This document shows positions 1 to 7,405 of a stretch of DNA of 32,608 nt, one piece after another. This stretch comes from Acidobacteriota bacterium (lineage in GTDB: Bacteria; Acidobacteriota; Terriglobia; Bryobacterales; Bryobacteraceae). The DNA is taken from the NCBI GenBank assembly GCA_016871055.1, contig VFZW01000026.1:1-32608 (forward strand). The letters are read 5' to 3'. Position 1 is the first letter of the stretch. Each line of letters begins with the position of its first letter. A program made the position numbers and the translations under genes. Under the pieces are notes generated by a model. That model searched no databases. It saw only the letters and a program-made list of their open reading frames with translations, and was not told the DNA's origin.

Positions 1-492
1 CAGATCGAAGTGCACGCGCAGATTTTGAAAAACAAAGACGCGGTCGCCTATCTCGACGGCCAACTTGCGAAATTCGCGAAGCCGCTGTCGCTGTACACGC
101 GCATTTACAAGCGCCGCAACATGCTGACATTCACCGGTTCTCTCGCACCGGACCTCATCGTCGAAGAGACGTTGTCCTCGAAGCCTGTCGCACTATCGGA
201 ACTGAAGGGTTCGCCGGTGATGGTCTTCGGCTGGGCGCAATGGTGCGGCGATTGCCGCGCGCAGGCGGCGGCGATCGGCCGCATCCGCAAGAAGTATGAG
301 TCGCGCGGCCTGCGCATCGTGATGCTCACGCGGTTCTACGAGTCCGACAAAGCCGCCGAACGCGCGGCGATCGTGAAGGTCTGGAACGAGTCCTATCGCG
401 ATCTGGACGGCGTAGCGTCGCTGGTTTCCGCGAATAGCATGGAGCGCTACGGCGTTTCTTCGACGCCGACGTTCACACTGATTGACAAATAG
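1..492 (+). CDS. TlpA-like thioredoxin-fold protein, 5' partial, early amber stop
   Basis: A thiol-disulfide oxidoreductase of the TlpA/AhpC-TSA group. The frame is open to the left edge, so the GTG at 10 is probably an internal codon and the true start lies outside. The stretch from about 115 onward has the usual TlpA layout: a pre-fold strand (APDLIVEETL), the active-site motif W-C-G-D-C, then a cis-Pro region (SSTPTFTLID). The W-C-x-x-C motif supports redox activity; export to the periplasm is family knowledge, because the N-terminus is missing. The frame stops at TAG 490-492 directly after LIDK, but the same frame then continues as GKVAAYLPF and on to a second TAG at 565-567, which reads like the normal last strand and helix of the fold. 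The last 24 residues are therefore probably lost by a nonsense change, perhaps CAG to TAG. The substrate is unknown. Confidence 0.75.
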   Translation, partial: QIEVHAQILKNKDAVAYLDGQLAKFAKPLSLYTRIYKRRNMLTFTGSLAPDLIVEETLSSKPVALSELKGSPVMVFGWAQWCGDCRAQAAAIGRIRKKYESRGLRIVMLTRFYESDKAAERAAIVKVWNESYRDLDGVASLVSANSMERYGVSSTPTFTLIDK

Positions 493-567
493 GGCAAGGT
501 GGCCGCTTATCTTCCCTTTCGTCTGACCGAAGCGGAGTTGGACCGGCGGATCGCCGCCCTGCTTTAG
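490..567 (+). other. Orphaned C-terminal end of the thioredoxin-like gene
   Basis: After the TAG at 490-492 the same frame continues for 24 sense codons (GKVAAYLPFRLTEAELDRR, then IAALL) to a TAG at 565-567. This is a typical TlpA/AhpC-TSA C-terminal strand and helix. The next gene on the opposite strand ends exactly at 568. Such abutting gene ends occur again at 13842/13843, so 567 is the likely original gene end. Confidence 0.65.
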
Positions 568-1174
568 TTACTTGCCGAACCGCAGCACGAGACCGCCGGC
601 CACGGTTGGGTTGTGTTGACGCCCCGCGCCCGAACCCGCGTTCAATAGCGGAGAACCCGTGTAGTTGTCACGAATTTCGCCGCGCAGTCCGATCCACCGC
701 CAGCCGCGTACATCGACGCCCGCGCCATTGGTCACCGTTACCGTGTTGCTGGTGCGCGCCACTCCGCTGGCCGCACCGGCGATGTTGAGCAGGCTGTGCT
801 CGTAGACGGCCAAACCGGCGCCGGCGAACACGAACGGCGCGATCGGCGAGCCCGGCGCCAGTTTCACGCGAATCTCCGGCGTCACGTAGATCGTCGCGAA
901 ATCGCGAATCGCCAAACGATTCGCGGTCTTGACGCCGCGCAACGGACTGGCGATGAAATTCACGGCGCCATATACCGCGGCCTTGTCGCCTCCAGCTAGC
1001 CGCACGCCGTAGTTGGCGTGCAGGGACATGCCGCTTTCCAGCGATAGCGAACTCGCACCGATCTTGCGGTCTTGCTTCAACACGCCGCCGAGCAGCAAGC
1101 CCAGTTCCTGTTTCTGTGCGGCGAGGGAACCGGCGGACAGTAGAAAAACGATCGAGTTTTATCATAAGCCTCAT
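568..1174 (-). CDS. Outer-membrane beta-barrel protein, apparent frameshift in the signal peptide
   Basis: A small barrel-type envelope protein. The body (downstream of 1098) has alternating hydrophobic strands, Gly-rich turns (FVFAGAGLAVYE) and a C-terminal strand ending LVLRFGK, as in OmpA-like/porin-family beta-barrels of about 190 residues. The frame has no ATG, GTG or TTG before TTG 1098, yet it reads FLLSAGSLAAQKQ just upstream, a signal-peptide core with a cleavage site. An ATG at 1174 (MRLMIKLDRF) overlaps the upstream YHS gene's stop as ATGA and runs in the neighbouring frame up to the T5 run (A5 at 1144-1148 on the plus strand). Removing one T gives MIKLDRFLLSAGSLAAQ, an ordinary short signal peptide. 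I take 1174 as the original start, with a one-base frameshift. It is the last gene of the minus-strand operon. Ligand or function unknown. Confidence 0.6.
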
Positions 1175-1602
1175 TTGTGGAGGGTGGGCCAGTTTTTGTC
1201 GCCGGACTGAATCAGCTCAGCCATGCGCTCGGACCACTTCTGTTGGATGCTCGAGTTGTAGTTGAGATACAGTTTTCCGTCGACGATTTTCCATGCATTC
1301 GGATCGGTCGGCGCTGTGTAACCGTTGCCTACCGCCCAAGCGCAGTAGCCGCCAAACTGTGGAGCGTATTTGGCCGGATCGGCGACGAATAGATCGCGAT
1401 TCGCCGCGGACACAAATCGAAACGTCGCTTCCTTGTAATTATGCACGAACACGGGTTTGCCTTTGGCAGGCGCGCCTTGTGTAAAGAAGGCCACAGGATC
1501 ATAACCGCGGATTGCCACGCCCTTGTCATCGGCGAAGACCGGCGACACTGGGTCTTTCGCCAGCGCGGCGGCGCCAAGCATCAAGAAAATTCTTCGAAAC
1601 AT
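1171..1602 (-). CDS. YHS domain-containing exported protein
   Basis: A 143-residue protein of the YHS family. The N-terminus MFRRIFLMLGAAALA is a short signal peptide. The rest follows the family pattern closely: IRGYDPVAFFTQG, then a strand with the tract ENRDLF-like (AANRDLFVADPAKYAP), QFGGYCAWAVGNGYTA with the family's single Cys in GGYC, and WKIVDGKLYLNYN. YHS domains are thought to bind metal; the function of these stand-alone exported versions is not settled. The start ATG at 1602 is preceded by AAGAGGAAG six nt away, a good ribosome site. It lies 15 nt after the Kelch gene and overlaps the barrel gene start by ATGA, so translational coupling is likely. Confidence 0.88.
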   Translation of the reverse strand: MFRRIFLMLGAAALAKDPVSPVFADDKGVAIRGYDPVAFFTQGAPAKGKPVFVHNYKEATFRFVSAANRDLFVADPAKYAPQFGGYCAWAVGNGYTAPTDPNAWKIVDGKLYLNYNSSIQQKWSERMAELIQSGDKNWPTLHK

Positions 1603-1617
1603 GTATTCTTCCTCTTG

Positions 1618-3228
1618 TTATTCGCGGACCGTGAGGGTCGCGCTGGTTTCCGTTTCGCCGATGCGAAGGATCGCGGCGATCGTCCCGCCCGCGACACTCT
1701 CGGGAATCCGTGCATTGATTTGCAGCACGCCCGCGGTTCCCGGCGCGAGCCCGGCGAATAGAATTTCCGCGCGCTGCCCGGCGAGCCGCAATTCGACCGG
1801 CGCGATTGGCGCTGCGAACGGTTCGGCCGCCAGTTCGCCCGTCGCCGCTGGGGGATTCGTCTGGCCCGCTCCCGTTACGAACAGGGTGACGACATCCGCT
1901 GTCTTGATCGCGGAAGCGTGCGGTCCCGGCGCGGTCGGCGCGATTGGGATCGGCTGGGGATCCAAGGCGCGTCCATTCACGCTGACCGCCAGTTGTGCCG
2001 TGCCAGGCTGAATCTCGTATGGTATCTGGAAATTCAGTTGTCTCGATTGCACATAGAGCACCGGCGCCGCAACACCGGAGACCATTACCGATACGCCACC
2101 CAATTGGGTCGTCAGCCGGCCCGCGGCCGCCACACCTGTTTCCGGACCCATTCCGGCGCCGTACAACGTAACCAGGGAACCCGGCGCCACCGCTTCCTGC
2201 CGCTGCGAAAACGCATTCACCAGCGGCGGCCGCGCGACTCCCAGCGCGACCAGTTCATCGGTCTTGCGACCGTCCTTTGAGCCCCCGAAGAAGAAGACCG
2301 TTTCGATGCCGCGTGCATACGCGCCTTGCAATCGCAGCCGGGGCGAAGGCGCATTCGGAAACGAAACGCTCGACCATTGCGACGCATCCGGATCGAACTC
2401 CCACGTGTCGTTGTACAACCGGGCGCCAGAACCCGCGAACAATATCAGCCTCCGCCGGCGCTCATCGAACGCAAATCCGAAATGTTGGCGCGCGGGCGGC
2501 GAAGGAGACGTCCGGATTTCGGTCCATCGATTGGTACGTAGGTCGAAGCTCCACAAATCGCCGAGCGGGCATGGTCCAAAACCCGACGCACATCCGCCAA
2601 ACAGCAGCATCTGCGAACCCGCGCGGTCATATTCGGCGTGATGCAGGCAGCGCCTGACGGGCCGCGCGCCCTGCGGATTCAAATCGCTCCAGCGATTCGT
2701 TGCCAGATCGAAAGCCCATGTATCGTCAAAACGCCCGCGGTCGGTGAAACCGTGCGAGATGACGATGCGGTCGCGCTCGGCGTCGTAGATGCCGGAGTGC
2801 CCGTAGCGGCGGCTCGGCCCGGAGTTGTTGTCGGCCAGCATGCGCCACTCATTGCGAGCGATGTCGTAGGCCCAGACATCCGAGAAGAAACCGGCGCCCT
2901 CGCCGCCAAACAATACCGCGCTCCGCCGCACGGAGTCGTAGTTCCACGTGTGGCCGAATCGTGCCGCGGGCCGCGATCCGGCCGGACTCAATTCTTTCCA
3001 TTCGTTCCTGTCAATCGAGTAGGACCACAAGTCGTTGCGGCTGTTCGAATCGTCCGAGCCGCCGAACAGCAGCAACTGATTGCCGTCCGGGTCATAAACG
3101 ATCGTCCCGTCAAAACGCCCGCTTGGCCGCGGCCCCGCCGTGGTCAGGGTTCGATAGTCCAGTGCCTGAGCGCCCACGGCCAGTGACGCCAGCGCCAACA
3201 AAATGGCTCGCATGTCTGTTGAATCCAC
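1618..3228 (-). CDS. Kelch-repeat protein with TIGR03437-like C-terminal domain
   Basis: An exported protein of up to 536 residues. A signal peptide (MRAILLALASLAVGAQA) begins at the second possible start, ATG 3213; the longer GTG start at 3228 adds five residues and neither has a strong ribosome site. Residues about 25-330 hold Kelch repeats, each with a Gly-Gly turn and paired aromatic residues (LLFGGSDD, LFGGEGAGF, LLFGGCASG, FFFGGSKDG), which would form a beta-propeller. From about residue 335 the sequence matches the C-terminal domain common in Candidatus Solibacter secreted proteins (TIGR03437): VAPGSLVTLYGAGMG, LYVQSRQLNFQIPYE, then PGTAGVLQINARIPE. The domain's role is unknown; the propeller may bind protein or glycan. 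It sits between the FG-GAP and YHS genes in one operon. Confidence 0.87.
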   Translation of the reverse strand: MDSTDMRAILLALASLAVGAQALDYRTLTTAGPRPSGRFDGTIVYDPDGNQLLLFGGSDDSNSRNDLWSYSIDRNEWKELSPAGSRPAARFGHTWNYDSVRRSAVLFGGEGAGFFSDVWAYDIARNEWRMLADNNSGPSRRYGHSGIYDAERDRIVISHGFTDRGRFDDTWAFDLATNRWSDLNPQGARPVRRCLHHAEYDRAGSQMLLFGGCASGFGPCPLGDLWSFDLRTNRWTEIRTSPSPPARQHFGFAFDERRRRLILFAGSGARLYNDTWEFDPDASQWSSVSFPNAPSPRLRLQGAYARGIETVFFFGGSKDGRKTDELVALGVARPPLVNAFSQRQEAVAPGSLVTLYGAGMGPETGVAAAGRLTTQLGGVSVMVSGVAAPVLYVQSRQLNFQIPYEIQPGTAQLAVSVNGRALDPQPIPIAPTAPGPHASAIKTADVVTLFVTGAGQTNPPAATGELAAEPFAAPIAPVELRLAGQRAEILFAGLAPGTAGVLQINARIPESVAGGTIAAILRIGETETSATLTVRE

Positions 3229-3240
3229 GCCGCTGCTTCT

Positions 3241-4734
3241 TTATTCCCGGTAGGCGATCGTCACCCGCGCCTCGGGAGCCGTCACCGTGCGAGCCGCGCC
3301 GAACGGAGGCGTCATCGTGATCGTGAACGGCCCCTTCGCGGCGCCCAGTCCGATGTGCGCCACCGGCTCGCACGAGCTGACGTATCCACATGCCGATTCC
3401 ACGCGAAAGGCGTCTTTCCTCCCGGCCAGTCGAACCCGTGTGCCCAGCGGCGCACTGACGCGCAGCCAGCCGTTTTCCTTCGGCGCCGCGCCCCAGATGA
3501 CGATCGGTGATTCGCCGAGCCGCGACACCACTACATCCAACGCGCCGTCTTTGTTCAGATCGCCCGTCGCCGCGCCGCGATGAAACGCCGGCGCGCCGAC
3601 ATCAGTGGCCTCGAACCGGCCTCCTGCGTTGCGCAGCACGAGATTCGGCTGCTTCGAAGCGCCCTTTCCAAAGGCTTCCGCGTTGTCGTTGACATCGCCG
3701 TTGGCCGTGAAAAGATCGGTCCTTCCGTCGTTGTCGAAATCGCCCGCCAGGATGCTCCATCCGCTTCGTGTGCGAGTCAGCGCTCCCAATCGCCACGCGA
3801 ACGTCCTGTCGGTGAACAGCCCTTTCCCCGACCCAAAAAACACGGGAAATGTTTCACCCATCAACGCCGTGTAGGCAATGTCTTCACGCCCATCGCCATC
3901 GAAATCCGCCGCCGCCGCGCCCATGGCCGAAACCGGTTTCCCGGCATCCGGCAGCGCCACGCCAGCCAGGAGCGCGGATTCCTCGAAGCGTTTCCCTTCG
4001 ACGTTTCGAAAAAGGAACGACGGCTCCGTGTCGTTGGTAACGAACACATCGGTCCATCCATCGTCGTCGAAGTCGAGAAACGCCAGACTCATCCCCTTGC
4101 CTTTGTGCGCCGCGATTCCTGTTCGCGAGCTCACATCCTCAAACGTCCCATCGCCGCGGTTGCGATACAACATGTTTGCTTGTGCCGCGTAAAATCTCGG
4201 ATGACAGTATTGCCGCAGCTTTCGCGCCGGATCTCCGCAGAACCGTTCCTTCGCGGGATCCCACTCGACGTAACGCACGACAAACAGATCCAACTTCCCG
4301 TCACGGTCGTAGTCGAACCAGCCGCCGGCGACGCTCCACGGCTTTCCCGGCGAGGGCAAGCCCGCCACCTTTGTCACGTCGCGGAATTGCATTTTTCCGT
4401 TGTTGTGGAACAGATAATCCTGGTGAACTCCGGCTACGAAGAGATCGATATTTCCGTCGCCGTCATAATCGCCCGCCGCCAGCCCAACGGCGTAGGCCGA
4501 TACCGAAAGCGCCGTTCGGCCTTCGAACTTCGGGCCTCGGAACACCGCGACTCCGCCTGCGCCGTTGGCGAACGCGGCGTCGAGCGAGCCATCGTTGTCA
4601 AAGTCGGCCAACGCAACGCCTCCCGGCATCGTTTCGATCAGGTGTTTCTCGGCGGTCGGCGCATGATCCAGCTTTGCTGGAAACGGCGAGTCGACCGCCG
4701 CCGCGGCGAGGAGCAGTAGTGTTCGAAGCAACAC
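3241..4734 (-). CDS. FG-GAP/VCBS repeat protein with UnbV-like C-terminus
   Basis: A 497-residue exported protein. The start is GTG 4734, with AAAGAG shortly upstream overlapping the kinase stop; MLLRTLLLLAAAAV is the signal peptide. Seven calcium-binding loops of the D-x-D-x-D-G-x-x-D type can be read, for example DFDNDGSLD, DYDGDGNID, DYDRDGKLD, DFDDDGWTD, DFDGDGRED, DFDNDGRTD and DLNKDGALD, spaced as in an integrin-like beta-propeller. The end (VESACGYVSSCEPVAHIGLG) resembles the ASPIC/UnbV domain found in the CRTAC1-like family, here short. Such proteins are plentiful in Acidobacteria and Planctomycetes; binding to surfaces, proteins or polysaccharides is inferred only. It is cotranscribed with the upstream sensor kinase (7 nt gap). 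Confidence 0.88.
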   Translation of the reverse strand: MLLRTLLLLAAAAVDSPFPAKLDHAPTAEKHLIETMPGGVALADFDNDGSLDAAFANGAGGVAVFRGPKFEGRTALSVSAYAVGLAAGDYDGDGNIDLFVAGVHQDYLFHNNGKMQFRDVTKVAGLPSPGKPWSVAGGWFDYDRDGKLDLFVVRYVEWDPAKERFCGDPARKLRQYCHPRFYAAQANMLYRNRGDGTFEDVSSRTGIAAHKGKGMSLAFLDFDDDGWTDVFVTNDTEPSFLFRNVEGKRFEESALLAGVALPDAGKPVSAMGAAAADFDGDGREDIAYTALMGETFPVFFGSGKGLFTDRTFAWRLGALTRTRSGWSILAGDFDNDGRTDLFTANGDVNDNAEAFGKGASKQPNLVLRNAGGRFEATDVGAPAFHRGAATGDLNKDGALDVVVSRLGESPIVIWGAAPKENGWLRVSAPLGTRVRLAGRKDAFRVESACGYVSSCEPVAHIGLGAAKGPFTITMTPPFGAARTVTAPEARVTIAYRE

Positions 4735-4741
4735 GACTCTT

Positions 4742-6712
4742 TCACGATCGCACAGGCCGGCGGACCGATTCGATCTCCCGCAGCAGATCCATCTCCCGCA
4801 GCGGTTTCGTCAAATATCCGTCCATGCCCGCATCGGCGCATTTTTCGCGATAGCCCTCCACCGCATGCGCCGTCAGCGCAATGATGGGGACGCGTCCGCC
4901 AAGATTCTCCTCGCTGCGAATCATCCGAGTTGCCGATAGTCCGTCCATCTCCGGCATCTGCAAGTCCATCAACACGATGTCCGGCCGCGCCCGCCGCCAT
5001 TGCTCAACCGCTTCGATCCCATTGCTCGCGCCGACGACTGTCACGCCGCGCCGTTCCAACAAACGCGTGACGACTTTCATGTTCACCGCGTTGTCTTCGG
5101 CGACCAAGATGCTAAGCCCGTTCAAGTCCTCGCCGCACTGCACAAAGGCTTCCGCGATTGGCTGCCCGGCCGGTACGGACGCAACGCAGGGCACGCGGAA
5201 GAAGAAGCGGCTGCCTTCCCCCGCATGGCTGACGACGCCGATTGTCCCCTTCATTTCTCGGACGATCCGCGATGCGATCGGGAGTCCCAGGCCCGTTCCT
5301 CCATATCGCCGCGTGATCGACGTGTCCGCCTGCTCGAACGGCTGGAAAATCAACTCGCGGCGAGATTGCGGAATGCCGATACCGGTGTCTTCCACTTCGA
5401 CCTCCAAGGTCGAGCCGCTTTCAATCAATCGGACGCGAAGCGCCACTTGCCCGACCGGCGTGAACTTGATCGCGTTGGCGATTAAGTTGTGAATTACTTG
5501 CCCAAGGCGCGCGGAATCGGAAACGATCCAATCCGGCACATTGGCCGCGACCTCGGTCCGCAACCGCAAACCCTTGTTGCCCGCGCGGCCTTCGAACAGC
5601 CGTTGTGCGCGCGACACCAAGGCCCGCACCGACACCGATTCTTCGATCAAGATCAGTTTGCCCGCTTCCATTTTCGACAAGTCGAGCACGTCGTCGAGTA
5701 ATCGGAGTAGCTCTCTGGCCGAGTCGTCCGCCGACGTCAGCGCTTCTCGTACCTCATCGAGCGATTCGGCGCGCCGCGCCAGTTCGATCATGCCGCTCAC
5801 GCCGTTCATGGGCGTCCGAATCTCGTGGCTGATGTGCGCGAGAAATTCGCTCTTCGCTTGATTCGCTGCTTCCGCCGATTCCTTCGCCTCTCGTAGCTCT
5901 TTGGTCTGCTTTCGGACGCGGACGCGGAGCGTCCACACCCAGGCTAGGAAAGCGATAACGAGTCCTGACAAGACACCGATCGCCGGTAGCACGGAAATCC
6001 CTTGCCACCACGGCGCCTTGCGTACAATCTGCACCTCGGCCAACGACTGCACCATCAACCGGGCATTCCGCCGCTCTGGAGTCAGCGGATCGGCGACGAG
6101 TCGTAGCACCCCTCTTGCCCGAACCAGATCGCCGATCGAAAATCGTTCGAGATCGGCCGCGCCCGCATTCTCGACGAACACTGGCAGCCAGACGTCGCCT
6201 TCCGACCGCAACGATAAGGCCAATCTCGGCGGCCGGATAGCCTTCCGGTTGTCGCCATCGAAAACACCGTCAATCTCGACCAGAACGCCGGAGTTGTGCG
6301 GCGATCGGATTGCATTGCCGCTCAACCGCATGGCTTCCGGCCGTTTTTTCGCCTTTTCCAACAACGCGACTTCCGCCTCGCGAAGGACCGGAAATCCGTC
6401 GACCATGCCAATGACGCCTCTGCTCTCAATTAGATCCCCCGTCGAAATATCGACAGGTTCCGCCGGCTCCACCGGCAGTCCGCGATCTTCCTCTTGCACA
6501 AAGAGGCTCTTCTTATTCAGCAACAGCGTCGCGGTCCCCCGGACTCGCACCCGCTGCCCAGGCTTGGCGCGATTGGCGAAGCCAAGCAGGTCGGCGATGG
6601 CTACTTGTGGCTCGACGTCCCCGACGCGAACCACGCGGGTCATCACCAAACAAGCCGCGGCGCCACACATTTCGACGTGGCCATCGATTCGAACGCGGTC
6701 ACCCATTCGCAC
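4742..6712 (-). CDS. Hybrid sensor histidine kinase/response regulator (main fragment)
   Basis: A 656-residue reading frame. Residues 1-230 form an extracytoplasmic sensor made of OB-fold-like segments ([35 protein letters not shown]). A membrane segment lies at about 238-260, followed by the basic stretch RVRVRK and a coiled coil. The HisKA box has the phospho-His at H296 (HISHEIRTP); the ATPase has N413 in the N box, D442-TGIGI and GGTGLGL at 471-477. The receiver domain has acidic E539/D540, phospho-acceptor D583, T614 and K636. All catalytic residues are present. The frame continues directly upstream through an in-frame TAA (6713-6715) into a fragment with a signal peptide, so this is probably the bulk of a longer gene. 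The GTG at 6712 gives a protein with no signal sequence, and its sensor part may not reach the periplasm. A His-containing phosphotransfer partner is not seen nearby. Confidence 0.88.
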   Translation of the reverse strand: MRMGDRVRIDGHVEMCGAAACLVMTRVVRVGDVEPQVAIADLLGFANRAKPGQRVRVRGTATLLLNKKSLFVQEEDRGLPVEPAEPVDISTGDLIESRGVIGMVDGFPVLREAEVALLEKAKKRPEAMRLSGNAIRSPHNSGVLVEIDGVFDGDNRKAIRPPRLALSLRSEGDVWLPVFVENAGAADLERFSIGDLVRARGVLRLVADPLTPERRNARLMVQSLAEVQIVRKAPWWQGISVLPAIGVLSGLVIAFLAWVWTLRVRVRKQTKELREAKESAEAANQAKSEFLAHISHEIRTPMNGVSGMIELARRAESLDEVREALTSADDSARELLRLLDDVLDLSKMEAGKLILIEESVSVRALVSRAQRLFEGRAGNKGLRLRTEVAANVPDWIVSDSARLGQVIHNLIANAIKFTPVGQVALRVRLIESGSTLEVEVEDTGIGIPQSRRELIFQPFEQADTSITRRYGGTGLGLPIASRIVREMKGTIGVVSHAGEGSRFFFRVPCVASVPAGQPIAEAFVQCGEDLNGLSILVAEDNAVNMKVVTRLLERRGVTVVGASNGIEAVEQWRRARPDIVLMDLQMPEMDGLSATRMIRSEENLGGRVPIIALTAHAVEGYREKCADAGMDGYLTKPLREMDLLREIESVRRPVRS

Positions 6713-6937
6713 TTAGTCGAGCGATGCGCCACCGGCAGTTCGCGCGCGTACGGTCTGATCGCCGTCTTTCAGCGAAGCGACGCGCCTCTCCGAGTCCACA
6801 AAGGTGACCGTAGCTTCCAATCGCGCAGCAGGCTTCGCCCCCGCCTCTTCTCTGGATAGCGTTCGCAACGATCGGAGCGAATCCACCGGTTCGCCAACGG
6901 CAGTGGCGACCAGGCAAGTCCAGAGAGAAACAGACAT
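6713..6937 (-). CDS. N-terminal fragment of the hybrid histidine kinase (signal peptide + start of sensor)
   Basis: A 74-codon piece starting at ATG 6937 (MSVSLWTCLVATAVG, a signal peptide). A TTG at 6949 would add MRIP and give it a positive charge, with AAAGAG 10 nt before it. It continues LRSLRTLSREEAG and then LEATVTFVDSERRVASLKDG, the opening strands of the OB-like sensor domain that precedes many acidobacterial kinases. It ends at TAA 6713-6715, and the next codon in the same frame is the GTG of the kinase fragment ([11 protein letters not shown]). The strands on both sides of the stop form a natural continuation, so I read the TAA as a nonsense change, possibly from CAA (Gln), within one gene of about 730 residues. 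An independent small exported protein is possible but less likely. Confidence 0.6.
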   Translation of the reverse strand: MSVSLWTCLVATAVGEPVDSLRSLRTLSREEAGAKPAARLEATVTFVDSERRVASLKDGDQTVRARTAGGASLD

Positions 6938-6971
6938 CGGAATCCGCAATGCCAGTTGTCTCTTTGTCTTG

Positions 6972-6994
6972 AGTATACGCCAGCCCGGTATAAT
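6972..6994. promoter_or_regulatory. Overlapping divergent promoters for the kinase operon and the lipoprotein operon
   Basis: TATAAT at 6989-6994 faces right and ends 6 nt before the lipoprotein GTG at 7001. TATACT (plus-strand AGTATA at 6972-6977) faces left, about 22 nt before TTG 6949. The -35 region of the right-facing promoter (weak TTGTCT at 6964-6969, 19 nt spacer) overlaps the left-facing -10, so the two would compete. Recognition by the housekeeping sigma factor is inferred from the hexamers. Confidence 0.55.
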
Positions 6995-7000
6995 TTTCTT

Positions 7001-7405
7001 GTGACCTATCGGCCCGCATATCTCTTTCTTCTCGCCCTCGCTTCGTGCGTGACGAAGCCCACGCAATCGCAAGACGCCGTCCGGCAGGCGATTGTTGATC
7101 ATCTCGGCAAGCGCTCCGACATGCTGGCCTCTTCGATGAGTGTGTCGGTTGTTTCCGTCAATTTTCGAGGCGACGAGGCCGATGCCGTTGTTTCCGTCGC
7201 GCCGAAAGGCGGAGGAGGCGGAATTCAAATGTCCTATACACTCACTTCCGAAAACGGCAAGTGGAGTGTGAAGAAGTCTGGCGCGGCGTCGGGCGCGCCT
7301 CACACCGGCACTTCCGGTGCGCCGCACCAAGTCGCGCCGCCGGCGGGTGGTGTACTGCCCGCCGGACATCCGCCTGTCGGTGGAGTTCCCAAAGGCCATC
7401 CGTGA
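7001..7405 (+). CDS. Small lipoprotein with Gly/Pro/His-rich tail
   Basis: A 134-residue hypothetical protein. I chose GTG 7001 because it gives TYRPAYLFLLALASC, a lipoprotein signal with the lipobox L-A-S-C, whereas the longer frame adds an unlikely N-terminus. After the Cys comes a region (DAVRQAIVDHLGKR, then VSVVSVNFRGDEADAVVSV and MSYTLTSENGKWSVKK) that resembles small alpha+beta lipoproteins with a helix packed on a sheet. The last 35 residues are low complexity, rich in Gly, Pro, Ala and His. Its TATAAT lies 6 nt before the GTG, so the mRNA may be leaderless. The end overlaps the next gene by GTGA. Function not recognised. Confidence 0.75.
   Translation: MTYRPAYLFLLALASCVTKPTQSQDAVRQAIVDHLGKRSDMLASSMSVSVVSVNFRGDEADAVVSVAPKGGGGGIQMSYTLTSENGKWSVKKSGAASGAPHTGTSGAPHQVAPPAGGVLPAGHPPVGGVPKGHP

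Noticed and set aside
3580-4719. 379-codon plus-strand frame opposite the FG-GAP protein
   Set aside because: It arises from the repeated Asp-rich loops read backwards (Val, Ile, Arg runs); no start site or domain.
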